The position numbers and the translations under genes were made by a program. The notes beneath the pieces are model-generated. The model was not told where the DNA came from, did no database searches, and saw nothing but the letters and a program-made list of their open reading frames with translations. Positions 43,376 to 57,242 of a stretch of DNA of 64,000 bases are shown here, in pieces. Numbering within the stretch: position 1 is the first letter of the stretch; each line of letters starts with the position of its first letter. Origin of the DNA: Cystobasidiopsis lactophilus. Lineage: Eukaryota > Basidiomycota > Agaricostilbomycetes > Agaricostilbales > Chionosphaeraceae. Where the stretch lies: the NCBI GenBank assembly GCA_001599975.1, contig BCIO01000003.1:2350677-2414676 (forward strand), in the 5' to 3' direction.

Positions 43376-45207
43376 TGGTCCTTGTGGAGGTTTTCGCCTT
43401 CATTTTGCTGCCCTGGGCACTCGTGTCTTGGTGGCACTACAGCACGCAGCCTAGATCGTGGGAGCTGGGCGTCTTCTGGCTTCGCTGGACGACGACAAGG
43501 TACAATGACCTCGCCGCCTCCATCGTCGGTCGGCGACCGGGCAAGACGCTGACCAGCTTCTACGATGCTGGAGTGCTGTATTGCCTGCTATCGTCCTTGG
43601 TCAGCGTGATCTACCTGGTCTATCGCTCCGGCATTTTGCTCGCAAATGTGTTCCGCTCGCAAGCCAGCCTTTCGCCAGCTTCCGTCGCCGACCGCTTCAC
43701 CAAGAGGCAACTGATGGAAGCACTAGGACCCGCTCCACAGGCTTTCGAGCTTCAGTTCACACCGCTCCTGCCCGGCATCACCACCCCGCTGAGCCTCCTC
43801 CCGTCCTTTCTCCTGGCCCTGCTGCTGTCCGCCATCGCCCACGAAGCAGGGCACGCCATGTGTGCTGCGATGTAAGCTTAATAATCACGGCTCTGATTTT
43901 TTGGCTCTTCCTGAAGCAGCTTCGTGCTACAGCGCTCGCCTCCGCTTAGAGTCTGTCGGCCTTCTCATCTTCCTCATCTTCCCCGGTGCCTTTGTGACCA
44001 TCCCAGAAACGCTGCACCTGTCCATTTCTCTTCCCCACCGACTCCGTGTCTGGACTGGGGGCGTCTGGCACAGCGTCATATTCGCCCTGGTGGCTTTCGG
44101 TCTGTCTACAAGCGGCCTGTCGGTTGTCGAGACTCTTCAGGGCTACACTCTTTGGGAAAACGTCGGAAGCACAGGTGTTGCGATTCAGGCGTTGGCAGCT
44201 GTACGTCTCCCTAGGTCCCACCACGTTGCGGTTAGCCGATTTGACAGGCGAAGTGTACAGCACTCGCCCCTTGCCGGCCATCTGCATGTCGGGGACGTCC
44301 TCACTTCGGTCGATGATATCGAGCTTCACGATTCTGACAAAGTTCCACACTGGACCCGATACCTCAACACTCCCAATCAAGCGCGGCCGGACTACCACAA
44401 CATGGGCTGGTGCGTTGCACTGCCGTGGTTCCAAGGTGCGGTAGTTTCGATATTAGATCACAAGTCATCTGAAAAAATAGTCCAAAACAAGGCATGGCGA
44501 CTTCTTGCTGCAACCGATCTGATCGTGCCTCCGACACCAATTGCTTTGTCCAAGTCGATGTCCCCGAAAACCATGGCTGCCTCGATCAACAGACAGTCAC
44601 ATCACTTTCGGATGGCACAGGCCACCGCTGCTTGAAAACCTGCGACGGGGACGACCAAATCTGCGTCTGGCCAGCCGTCGACCAACCTCTGGTCAGGCTG
44701 TCGTTTTTGACCAGGGCTGGCCCCGAAAGCCTCATCTTCCTTGGCACAAAACGCGAACTGCAGACCCACCTCACTGCCGGATTGCTCAGATCGCGCCGGT
44801 TTTGGATTCCATCGCCGCATCATGTTGAAGCTTTCCTTCAGTGCGTGCAAGGGTCTCTCGTTGAGCAACTCATACTGAGCCGGGCTCCAAATAGATACTC
44901 TTACAGCATCAGCTTTGGCATTGCGTTCTTCAACAGCTTGCCCCTGAAGCACCTAGATGGCGATCACATCTTCGAGCTCATGGCCGAACTCGCGTTGCAG
45001 CATCGGAGTGTCCAACTCCCAGCGCCCAGTGTGTCCAAGATAGACGAGTCTTCGCTTCAGCGGTTCGCCTTTCGCTTTTTTCAGCTGCCATTTGTCAGCC
45101 AGATTTCCGGCACGTTGCTTGGACCCTTCCGCCCGTGGTTGCAAGCGGGCTGTACGGCCTTGTTGGTGCTAGAGGTCATCAAAAGTGTAGTTGCAGTCTT
45201 CAAATGA
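43375..45207 (+). CDS. Site-2 protease (intramembrane zinc protease, S2P/MBTPS2)
   Basis: Exons 43375-43871, 43933-44435 and 44492-45207 encode 571 residues. The zinc motif is HEAGH in the helix after LLPGITTPLSLLPSFLLALLLSAIA; the third ligand is in LKHLDGDHIFELMAEL near the C-terminus. Between them are a membrane segment (LLIFLIFPGAFVTI), a PDZ-like region (SPLAGHLHVGDVLTSVDD) and a Cys-rich loop (CCNRSDRASDTNC..CLKTC), as in animal and fungal S2P. The enzyme cuts SREBP-type factors inside the membrane; in basidiomycete yeasts it controls sterol synthesis and low-oxygen growth. The interval 44191-44247 (57 bases, GTTGGC..GACAG) may be an additional intron, which would shorten the protein by 19 residues. 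Confidence 0.92.
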
Positions 45208-45251
45208 GGTGTACGAATACAAGGTTAGAAGTGTTACAAACATAGGCTCTG

Positions 45252-47876
45252 TCAGGAAGGGCCACCCTGCTTTCTCAAGAAAGCGACTCTCGCTTCCACC
45301 TGCTCAGCACCCTTTTGCCGCAACAGGTTGTGATACTGCTCCAGCATATGGTCCTGCTCATCGGTCCACAGCAGTGAGCTTGCTGAAGATTCCCCGCCTT
45401 GGGACATGATCAAGTGGTTGACTGAGAAAAATCGCTGAGCGCGTAGCACGGGGCTGAATGGCGAGCACTTACGCATTTGGTCAAAATCACCAGAGCACCC
45501 ATCTGCTCGCGATCGCATGAGCTCACAATTCGGTACGGAAAGAGGATGGCACCAACACCACAGCTTGTAGACGTGCTGGATCTCTTGGTTGCCTCCCAAG
45601 AGATTACTATTCTCCCTGGCAAAAGTCGACAGCTCGCCCAGGAAGGTGAACATCTGGTTGGGAGGCAGGGTGGGGAAAGCAGGAGCGGCAGGTGCAGAAG
45701 TTGGCGCGACTGGTTGAGGTGTCGGAGTTGGGGCTGGGGTCGCTGCCGGTGCGGCGGACTCGCTCTTGGTGGAAGCCCCAGGGTCGGCGGCGCTTGGTTT
45801 CTCCTCGTCATAGAGCGCCCGCAAGCGAGTTTTTGCCACCTGGACCGATTCGGCGACCCGCTTTTGCTCGGCTCGCATCTGCGCCCGGGTCTGCTTGGAG
45901 AGGCCACCGTTGAGCAGCCGCGCGTCTGTTTCGCCATGAAAGGCCTTTAGCGCCTTGTACGCCGTCATCCACTCTCCACGCGTTGTTAATTCGTCGTTGG
46001 CAATGGAGGACATGGTGGCCACAACGGCAGGTGGAACAAGCGGCGCTTCGTCAGGAGGCGACGGCGAAGGTAAAGTGGAGGTAGACGGAGTTGGCGGCGA
46101 GTGAAAGGTCGTAGGTGCGACGGTCTTCCTCGCGTGATTTGCTTTGGGCAAGGTTGGCGAGCCGCTTGTACCGGAGTCAGAGGTAAAGCGCAACGTCAAA
46201 GTTGTTGGCGGGCGCTTTTCAGGCCGCGAAGGACGGCGAGGTCGCTCCTCTTCTGTCTCTTCAGTATAGCCCAGAGAGCTTAGCGTGCTCCCAGTGTCCA
46301 AGGGGTCGTCGCCAGGCTGGAACGAATCAGCAAACTCTGTTGCACACGTCATGAACAACTGGTGTGGCTTCGACCAGTCTGACTTACCGTTGTAGGCAAG
46401 ATCGTAAGTGGTAAGGCCGTGCCCTCGCTTAGTGCAAAGCCAGCTGCTCCAATTATTCGCGCTTTTCGAGTCCTCAGATTTGAACTTCTTTTCCATCTGC
46501 CGTCCAATCTCTGATTTAGAGGTCAGGCCGCTCTTGATCAACTTGCCGACCCATTGCAACTGCTGCTGCAACAAGGCCGGGTTGCTGGCTCTCGACATCC
46601 ACTCCTCCAAGCAGCTGGCGCTGTCACCCGGCTCTGGAGATTCAGCATAGCTGACTCGTTTGCTCGGTGAGGTAGTCCGCATGCGAGCGCGAGCGCGCCG
46701 CTCTCGGGCCGACTCGGTCTCTCCGAATCCTTCAATGCCAACAACAGGGCTCGTGGCTCGGCGCTTGCGCGTCGTTCGTTGTGTCCAGGTCTTGATCACG
46801 TCGGCCGGAAGAGCAGCCATCTGCTTGTCGATGGCCTGCTTACTTGCGCCGCGGCCCACCAAATCGGCCAGAGCACCAAGACGCTGGTCGGGCAGCATGT
46901 CGGTCAAGAAGAACTTTGACGGCGGAGGTGGTGGTGGCGGTTGCAGAGGAGTGGGCTGGGGCATAGGTGGCAGAGGGGCAGCATGTCGAGGAAAAGGCGC
47001 CGGGCTCCTCAACGTCGTGACTTTCAAGCTCGTAGGCGAACTAGCCAACTGGTGCGTGATGCTAATGTTGGTGTCTTCCGGTGGCGAAACAGAGGGTGTA
47101 CGTGCGTCTCTTAATGGCGCGGACGGAGTGGCTATGGCGACCGGAGGGGATGGCGGCGCGCCGAACCCAAGCCCATTGCAACCCCCGGAATTATTGGTAG
47201 AAGTCGAGGAGCAGGTGCGGCGGCGGCGGCTGGCGGCGGCAGCAGCAGCGGCGGCGGTGGTGGTGTAGGGACAGAAGTGCTCTTGCTTCTTGTGGTCTTG
47301 GCCGCCTCCAACTTGAGAGCCTCTCTCTGGCATATTTTTTCCCCTGGATCGCGCCACATTCTATCACTGATTTGGCCTTCACAAGCAGGCAAATACGCAC
47401 ATAGTGATTGTGGCTTTGGGCCTTATCGAAGTGTTCTTGAGCGAAGGCAAGCCAAACAAGGAACGCAGCAAACGCACAAGTCTGGAGGCGCGATTTAATT
47501 AGTGCAATGAATCGGTCTGTCGACGCAATGAGGCCAGCGCACCTTTGCGTACTTTTCGGCTACAGCCTTTGCGACTTCGGTAATGGAGAGGCCGTCTGCC
47601 AGCAGGTCTCTGCTCCGCGATAGATGAGCAAGATGCCGGCGAATTCGACGCCAGCCCCGACCTGACCACCCGCGCTCGCTCTTGTTCGTGCGCAGTTATA
47701 ACGTCAAGCTCTCCGTCGGAAGTCATTGTGGTCACGTCGTCGGCAGCGCAGACGCTGGGTGCCTTGCAAACGCGGCCGTTGGCTGCCAACGACGACCTGC
47801 CCGCCCCGCTGCCCTTGCCTATGTGTGACTGCTGGTGCAGAGGCCCTAGACCCCATGTAGAAAGTTGCTCAGACAT
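45252..47876 (-). CDS. Large low-complexity protein with three related helical modules
   Basis: Five exons (47876-47662, 47609-47553, 47481-47401, 47343-45473, 45421-45252) encode 797 residues. Three stretches share one pattern, a helix with LL/LV, a Gly-x-Ser/Thr turn and a second helix: RDLLADGLSITEVAKAVAEK (about residue 72), LADLVGRGASKQAIDKQM and GKLIKSGLTSKSEIGRQMEK, the last two followed by a Trp and basic residues. This resembles helix-turn-helix or SANT-like DNA-binding units, but it is an inference. Long Pro, Ala, Ser and Thr-rich linkers separate them. The C-terminus (LLWTDEQDHMLEQYHNLL) has a SANT-like Trp. The 5' exons were placed by phase and donor fit; the main exon stands alone as certain. 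The last intron is 51 bases with no stop. Confidence 0.6.
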
Positions 47877-48725
47877 CCTCTATCTTTGCCTTCGCCCGCA
47901 ATACCACGGAGAGCCTGCCCATGCTGTTCAACCACCAAGCGAACCCAGTCTCCAAGCACCGACAAGAAAGTCGTCGTCTTGTGCAGAGGCGGCCGGCTCG
48001 TGGCGTTTGCAGAGGGATAGGGTTGGCGCTTGAGCCAAGATTGCTGGACGTGTTCAAAGGTAGGAAGTGGAGACCTCTCAGTCGGTGGAGAGCGAGGGAC
48101 AGTGGCAGGTCGCCGTGAATCCACCATGCCTTCTTGACCCTTTCTCCCAATGCATATCACATTATCACATCTCGGGCAGAGTGCTTATCTGAGCCCCAAA
48201 GCACCGGCTAGCTGGAGGCTCCGGGCGCCACCGTGACCGCTAGCGCTGCAAAACGCATTTGCAGCATGTTCAGCGACGAGCCCATCTGCATCACGCCGAA
48301 GCTGCTTCACCGCTGGGCTCTTCTTGGTCGATCTTGTTTCGAATGGTCTCCGTCTCGAAGCCGTGGCTTCTCCCTGCTGTTCCTGTACTGTGCCCGTTGC
48401 TGCTCCAAAATTTTGCCTGACGTGTCATTGACTGGCTTCCAAAAATAATGCAGCCTACTTTATCATTGCCACTAAAGGCTGTTCTGCCACTCAAAATTCC
48501 TGATCTGACGGAAGACAGTGGCGGCGGCAAGCTCGCGTGGCGGAGCAGAAGCTGTTCTCAGATCCGACACAAGTGTCCGGGCTTCTCATCTTGTCATCCA
48601 CGCGAGTTCGGTCCTTGCTTTGAATCTAGGGTACTGTCCAAAGGCCGCTGAGGTCCATTTTGTTGCCTTGCGTCTTGTTCTCTCTCAACCGCGTTCTCAC
48701 CGCGTTCTCGGTCACCAAAGCAACG
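47877..48725. other. Divergent intergenic region holding a gene fragment
   Basis: Nearly 850 bases. The part from about 47935 to 48117 copies the 3' coding part of the next gene and is listed separately. The rest (48130-48725) shows no frame I can support. Confidence 0.45.
47935..48117 (+). pseudogene. Fragment duplicated from the 3' end of the gene at 48726-50149
   Basis: The stretch CCGACAAGAAAGTCGTCGTC (from 47962) and what follows match the gene at about 49929-50090: the same order of GACAAGAAAGTCGTCGTCTTG, GGTGGCCGC-like, TTTGCAG, TTGCTGGACGTG and AAAGG blocks, with substitutions and small length differences. The frame is broken by a two-base loss relative to the parent (CACCGAC against CAACCCGAC). 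No start or full gene remains. The parent lies about 2 kb downstream on the same strand, so it is a local duplication remnant. Confidence 0.7.
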
Positions 48726-50149
48726 ATGCGCTCTATCAACGAAGCCGTTGGAAAATTCATCAAGGATCTGGATGCACCATACTCAGTGGTCACGACGTCT
48801 CTTGCTGTCCCTGTCAACTTCGAGGCCAAAGCTTCCTACAATTGGATCGAAAGTCGCACGCCAACGATCGTTGTCCCAGGTAGGTCGAATACAGAGCCAC
48901 CAGTCTTTTGCGTCTTCTGATTGAAAATTACGGCAGGTTGTCCACCCATCTGGCGAGATGACCGTCGTCTGCCGTTGAAAATCGCCGCCGATAGCGGTAC
49001 CGTCTTCGTCGATCAAAATGCTGCTCGCTTCCCGCATTCGCCGTTGGAACCTTTGGTTAAAGCCGTCGAGCAATGCCAGCCCAAACTCTCGTGGCAAACC
49101 TTCGACGTTGTGTCGGACCGCAACAACTTGCGCAAGCTGCTTCGCTTTGTCAAGCATGAAGTCGACAAAGACTTCCGAATTGATGTGGAGATCGTCGGCT
49201 CGACTATGTTCTTCGTGCGCTGGCAGGTGAGAGCTGCGCATGACTCTCTGCCGAAATTTGCCCCTGAACCGGCCGCTTGCAGAAAGAGCTCGAGGAAAGC
49301 GTCGTTCCGAACCGATCCTTTGGCCACAGCTTCGAGGGAGCTATGATCAAGCCTGACGTTGGCCTGGCCGCCTCGACTGGCCACCATCGCATTGTGTCCT
49401 GCGTAAGGGTCTTCCTCGATCTTGACCTTTCGGCTTTGAACGACGTCTCGTTCTAGGAATGGGGCGACTTCAAGTGCTTGGTCCGTTTCGAAGTCGACGG
49501 TTGCATCAAGCCAGCAGGTGTGAAGATTGACGCCCCTCCTTCCTCCTCTTCGAAGCCCGCGGGCACGGTGGATATTGGAGACCTCGACTTGTCTAGTCTT
49601 TCATTGGGCAAGAAGGACTCGACCGACTCCAAACAGCTCGTCATTCGCCCGGGAGGCCAGCTGGTCGACCAGGACCAAATTCTCGAGCTGGTGACCCGAA
49701 TGTCCAGCGCCCGCCGCCCCTTTGACTACGCCGACAAATATGGCCAGTTAGTCTTTTCAAGCACCCAGTGGCTCTATCGCGGCATGCACGCTTATGGTAC
49801 CTTCACGTCTGTCGACAAGTTGCCCCTGTCCGAAATGCGGCGTCTCTCTGGAGGTGCCTCAATGGACGCCTACGTCAGCAAAGTCAGGGCTTTGATTGGC
49901 GAGATCAAAGACATCGCTACCAAGCAACCCGACAAGAAAGTCGTCGTCTTGTGCCGAGGTGGCCGCCTCGAGGTGTTTGCAGGCGGATTGGGCTGCCGCT
50001 TGGGAAAAGAGTTGCTGGACGTGGTCAAAGGAAAAGAGCTCGAAGCTCCGCATTCGGCCGAGAGCAAGGGACGGGTCGAAGACAAGCACGAAGATGGCAA
50101 CAAGGGGGTTGCCAAGAAAGAAATCGGCAAGGAGAATGGCCACAAGTAG
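48726..50149 (+). CDS. Conserved fungal protein of the SYNWxxxxxPTIxVPG family
   Basis: Four exons (48726-48879, 48937-49226, 49283-49402, 49457-50149) encode 418 residues. Conserved blocks are EAKASYNWIESRTPTIVVPG, DSGTVFVDQNAARFPHSPLEPL, VSDRNNLRKLLRFV, NRSFGHSFEGAM, STGHHRIVSCEWGDFKCLVRFEVDG and, near the C-terminus, KVVVLCRGGRLEVF. Many fungal genomes hold several members, often labelled geranylgeranyl pyrophosphate synthetase without clear ground: I see no DDxxD prenyl-diphosphate motifs. Function is therefore unknown; the DRNNLRKLL and GHHRI blocks suggest an enzyme or nucleic-acid-related fold. The tail is charged and low complexity. It converges on GLE1, with 34 bases between the stops. 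Confidence 0.85.
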
Positions 50150-50183
50150 GGTCGTAGCGCATGCAGACTGAAGCTCTGAAAAT

Positions 50184-51878
50184 TCATCGATCTACTCTGC
50201 TCCCAGTTGGCTCCTTGATCCCCTTTGCCTGCCACTCCTCCAGCAACAATTGGAGCTTGACCGAACTGGCCCTGACCCAACCCGCCTCCTTCTTTGTGAA
50301 ATCCGCCCTCTTCTCCTTTAACCCCTGCTCTAGCAAGCACTTCCATAGCTTGAGGAACTGCTTGCCAAAGCTCTGCTGCAAGCACCGGCCTGTGAGGGCA
50401 AACGCCGTCTCCAAGAGCTGGGGCACGGGCTCGAGGGCCGACAGCGGCGGCTGCATCATCGACACAACAAAGGACCACGCTGCCTGAGGTTGGAAATGAG
50501 ATGGGGTGGCCGAGGCGTAGGACGGAGAAAGAGAGACGATGGCGCAAAAAAGGGCCAGGATGCCCGACATGCGCTGGGCGTAGTCCATGAGCGACTCGGT
50601 GGAGTCGAGGTTGTGCCCGAGCGCCTTTTTGTGGTCGTTTTGGGTAGGGAAAAGAGATGGGGAGGGGTAGCAGCCGGAGATCCAAAAGCACTTCTTGACC
50701 AAGCGTGCCATCAGCACAGACGCTAGGTCGGGGTGAGTTGGGAAGAGCTGGAGGACGCATCGTGCGAGCGGGAAGCAGCCGTCTAATCGAGCAGTGAGTT
50801 CGGTCTCGGCTTGCTTGATGAGCGCTTTTGAGAGGTGGTTGAGCCCCCAGGTATAGGGTAGCGGCCCGAGGCGTTGCAAGCCTGACAGCGTGCCCGACAG
50901 GTGGTTGCACTGCGCCAGTGTTTGAGAAAGGATTGATATATGGAAAGGAAAGGGGCAACTAACAATCGTGGCGATATGACTTGCAGAGTTGGTTAACTGG
51001 CCAATCTTGGGTGTGATGGCCCGCTTGGCCTGCTTGCACGCCTTGCTCCACTCTGGGCTGTTCGAGACGGCAGGCAGCACGTCCTTCTTGATCCGGCTCA
51101 TGATGGAGTTCCACTCTTGCCACTTTTCTGAGGAAGAGCCGCCAGCCGCTGATGCTGTCGAGGTGGAAGCCTGCGGCTGCTCGGCTTGCTGCTTGGCCTT
51201 GGCCTCTGCTTCCGCCTGGAGCTTGTCTGCTTCGGCCTTGAGCCGGTCCTGCTCCTCACGGGCAGCCGCTTCCTTGCTCTTCTTCTCCTCAGCCTCGTCG
51301 GCGGCCTTCTTGAGCGCGGCCTCCCTCGCCGCTTTCGCCTGGGCTTCCTGCTCCTCCTGCTTTTGCCTGGCCGCTTTCAAAGCCGACGTCTCCTGCTCTT
51401 TGGCTTGGATGGCCGATTCGATCGAGCTCCACAGCTCAGCGTTGCGGGCTTCGAACGAGGCGACGAGCGCGGCCTCCTTCTCCTTGCGTTCGATTTCCAG
51501 CGAGTTCAAGAGTGAGGTGATTTGGAGAAGCTCTTGCTGCCGCTGGGATTGGTAGTCGGCTTTCTTGGAGGGCGAGGATTTGGAGGCGGCTGCTGTGCCC
51601 GGCAGGTTGGCCCAAACTCGACCGGGCCGCCGCCCAGACGTGCGCAGGTCCCAGAGATCCATGGCGGTGTACCGGCTGATGTTGGCCTTTTGCTGCTTGT
51701 GGTGAGCGCGGCCAGAAACCGGGAACTCCTCGTCCTCCGAGTCGACCTCGTCCGAGGCCACGTCGCTGTCCTCGTCCTCCTCGCTCGAGCTCGAGTCCGA
51801 GTCGCTGAAAACGATCACACCTCGCCGCCTCTTGAAATTTGGATCCAGCTCTTCATCGTCAAAGCTGAAACGGGCCAT
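50184..51878 (-). CDS. GLE1: Nucleoporin / mRNA export factor GLE1
   Basis: Exons 51878-50964 and 50909-50184 encode 546 residues. An acidic Ser-rich N-terminus is followed by a long coiled coil (about residues 100-240, rich in Lys, Glu, Ala and Gln) and the GLE1 domain: EWSKACKQAKRAITPKIGQLTNSASHIATI, then LGPLPYTWGLNHLSKALIKQAE, FPLARCVLQLFPTHPDL and YAQRMSGILALFCAIVSL. GLE1 with inositol hexakisphosphate activates the DEAD-box ATPase DBP5 at the cytoplasmic face of the nuclear pore. The 54-base intron (50963-50910; GTTAGT..GCGCAG) contains no stop, so an unspliced form would add 18 residues. Confidence 0.93.
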   Translation of the reverse strand: MARFSFDDEELDPNFKRRRGVIVFSDSDSSSSEEDEDSDVASDEVDSEDEEFPVSGRAHHKQQKANISRYTAMDLWDLRTSGRRPGRVWANLPGTAAASKSSPSKKADYQSQRQQELLQITSLLNSLEIERKEKEAALVASFEARNAELWSSIESAIQAKEQETSALKAARQKQEEQEAQAKAAREAALKKAADEAEEKKSKEAAAREEQDRLKAEADKLQAEAEAKAKQQAEQPQASTSTASAAGGSSSEKWQEWNSIMSRIKKDVLPAVSNSPEWSKACKQAKRAITPKIGQLTNSASHIATIVSCPFPFHISILSQTLAQCNHLSGTLSGLQRLGPLPYTWGLNHLSKALIKQAETELTARLDGCFPLARCVLQLFPTHPDLASVLMARLVKKCFWISGCYPSPSLFPTQNDHKKALGHNLDSTESLMDYAQRMSGILALFCAIVSLSPSYASATPSHFQPQAAWSFVVSMMQPPLSALEPVPQLLETAFALTGRCLQQSFGKQFLKLWKCLLEQGLKEKRADFTKKEAGWVRASSVKLQLLLEEWQAKGIKEPTGSRVDR

Positions 51879-52012
51879 ATCCCGTCGTCCACTTGTCGCT
51901 ATCGAGCTCCAACCCAACACCTCTCTCAATGGAGCAAAGGGGGGTCACTGATGGAGACCCCCTTTCACTGAGCGACTGTTATTTTTTTTGGGCAGACGCA
52001 GCGAGATCGACA

Positions 52013-53963
52013 ATGGCTTCGTCGCTCGAGGAGCTCATCAAGACTCACAAGAGCCAGCTCGAGCAGCTGTACTCGAGCCTGGGGGCGAAGGCGGATGTGG
52101 TGCCGAAGAAGCTTCAAGAGCTGCACGCGGCGTTGATTGGCACCGTCGAGAAGCAGCGGCAGGAGGCGGAGTCAGAGGTGGCAGCGGTCAAGGCGGAGCT
52201 CAAGACGCTCAAGGAGCAGCTCAAGCTCAAGGCAGCGGTGCTGGGGTGCAGGCTCGCCGACGAACTTCCAGAGGTCTGTTTATTATTCGAGTTCGACGCC
52301 CTTGCTGCCGTTGCGCTGACCTACAGCCTTAAACAGTCTCTAATAGTGACGCTAGAGAACCGGAGGAAGGCCATGAAGTCGCTTCAAGAGCTGGAACAAG
52401 AGCGCCTCGAGCAATTCCAATCGGTCTACCAACGCTTGCACGCTGTCGAGCCCGTCCTTGGCGCCGATTGCTTCTCAGACGCACTGGCAATACCATCTTC
52501 AACCTCTGATCTCCGACCGACAGACGCCAACTTGACACTGATACGACTGAAGGAGCTAGAGACGGAGCTCGCACGGTGTCAGGCCGAGGTGGACCACCGC
52601 ACATCCCTGCTGGCATCCCAAGTCGAAGAGCTGGCCGTGCTCTACACCGATCTGGCAGTCGACCCACCGGCATCAGCGGCGGCTTTGCTGTCGCCCGACT
52701 CAATTCCTCCTCCTACCATCCAAAATCTCAAGCTCGCTGCCGACCTGCTCAAATCTCTCGAATCTGAAAAGACGTGCGTTCGACCCACTCTTTAGTTGTT
52801 TCCTTCTCACAATTTGGTACAGGTCGCGGGAGCATCAGATCCAAACGATATACGACCAGCTCTACTCGCTGTGGTTCAAGCTCGACGTGCCGGAAGACTA
52901 CACCGAAGAGTTCGTCGAGATCCACGCCGGCATCTCCACCGAGTCCATCCACGCCTACCAAGCCGAGCTGGACCGGATGGAGCAGATCAAGCGGGAGAAT
53001 ATGTCGGTCTGGATTTTGCGCGAGAGGGAGGAGGTCAACCGGCTGCGGGAGCTGCTCTACCTCGCGCCGGACGAGCAGGCCTTGCAAGACGAGGACCTGA
53101 CGGACGACGCACTTGAAGCGATGGAGGAGGAGAAGGCCAAGCTGGAGCAGGAGTTTTTGGTCAAGCAGCCCGTGCTCACCCCGCTGGCCAAGTACTTTCA
53201 GCTGCTGGCGGAGATCAAGGAGCTGGAAGCGTCGGCCAAGGATCCTTCCAGGCTGATGGGAAAAGGCGTGCGAGGGGATCCGGGTCGATTGTTGCGGGAG
53301 GAAAAGACGCGGAAGAGGATAGCGAGGGACAAGCCAAAGGTGAGGCTGGCGATTACCATTCTTCAGCACCATCGCTGATGCTTTCTTTGTTTTCTTTTCT
53401 CACAGCTGGAAGCGGATCTACAACGAATCGTGCCGCAGTGGGAAGAGGAGCAAGGGATGCCCTTCATGGTCAATGGCACTCGCTTCCTCGACGACTTCCT
53501 AGAACAGCTGGCTGCACAAGCAGGACCCAAGCGGGTGCGTTCGATTACTCAATTGACCCCACGCCAGCACTGACCGATGAAACAGCAGGCGCGAGCAAAA
53601 ACGCCTGGCGCGCAACCCCTCCGCCCTCAAGCCACTGGCACCGTCCGCCCTCAGATGACAGGCTCCTCCACCTCCTCTGGATCTGTTGGCGGACCCATCA
53701 AGCGCCAACAAACAGGCTCCAGACCGCCATCGCCGAGCAAGCGGCCGAGAACCGACCTCAAGCCCCCGGGCACCATTGGCAAGCAGCAGCTCCCAGCCGG
53801 CTGGGGCAAAGTCCAAGAAGAGCCCTTGCCAAACATCATTCAGCCCAATCGGCGAAAGTCCTTCAAACCGCGCCCGAGTTCGCTGGCACTCTCGACCGGG
53901 CCCGCGTCGCTCTTTTCTGGGCGGACAGCTTCGACCGCTGCATCTTCCATCTGGGAGGAATAA
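52013..53963 (+). CDS. ASE1: Microtubule bundling protein ASE1/PRC1/MAP65
   Basis: Five exons (52013-52273, 52337-52773, 52823-53339, 53406-53534, 53586-53963) encode 573 residues. Most of the protein is coiled coil. The spectrin-like microtubule-binding domain is marked by IYDQLYSLWFKLDVP, ILREREEVNRLRELL, RGDPGRLLREEKTRKRI and VPQWEEEQGMPFMVNGTRFLDDF. The last 120 residues are basic and Pro/Ser-rich with likely CDK sites (SPSKRPR). ASE1 cross-links antiparallel microtubules in the anaphase midzone. The first intron (63 bases) has no stop in frame. The gene is divergent from GLE1, with 134 bases between starts. Confidence 0.93.
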
Positions 53964-54149
53964 CCCTATGCCCGCATCGTCATCATGATTCCCATTCGTT
54001 CCTACTACCATGCAGGCTTCATTGTACTTGTAAACCCACCACTGACTTTCATTGTTGACATTGACAGCTGTCAGTGTCACGCTCCAAAACACAGCTTGCT
54101 CTCGCACCGTTCGCTCTCTCCCTCCGACTTTCCCTCGAAGCCTACAGAC

Positions 54150-57084
<2,935 letters not shown>

Positions 57085-57242
57085 ATTCTCAAAGGCTGGA
57101 CTTCTCCTTTTCTCACTCGACAATCCATCGTTCTGTATATATACCTGAAGTGCTGCGTTTGTGTGTATAGGGTTCTCATAAGTCAAAACAACACCCCGGG
57201 AGATCTATACCCTACAAGAGGAGGAAGGGGTGGAGAAACATG

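Noticed and set aside
47543-47609. Resemblance of DLLADGLSITEVAKAVAEK to the C-terminal helix pair of bacterial RsmI methyltransferase
   Set aside because: The rest of RsmI is absent nearby; the segment fits better as the first of three modules of the downstream gene.
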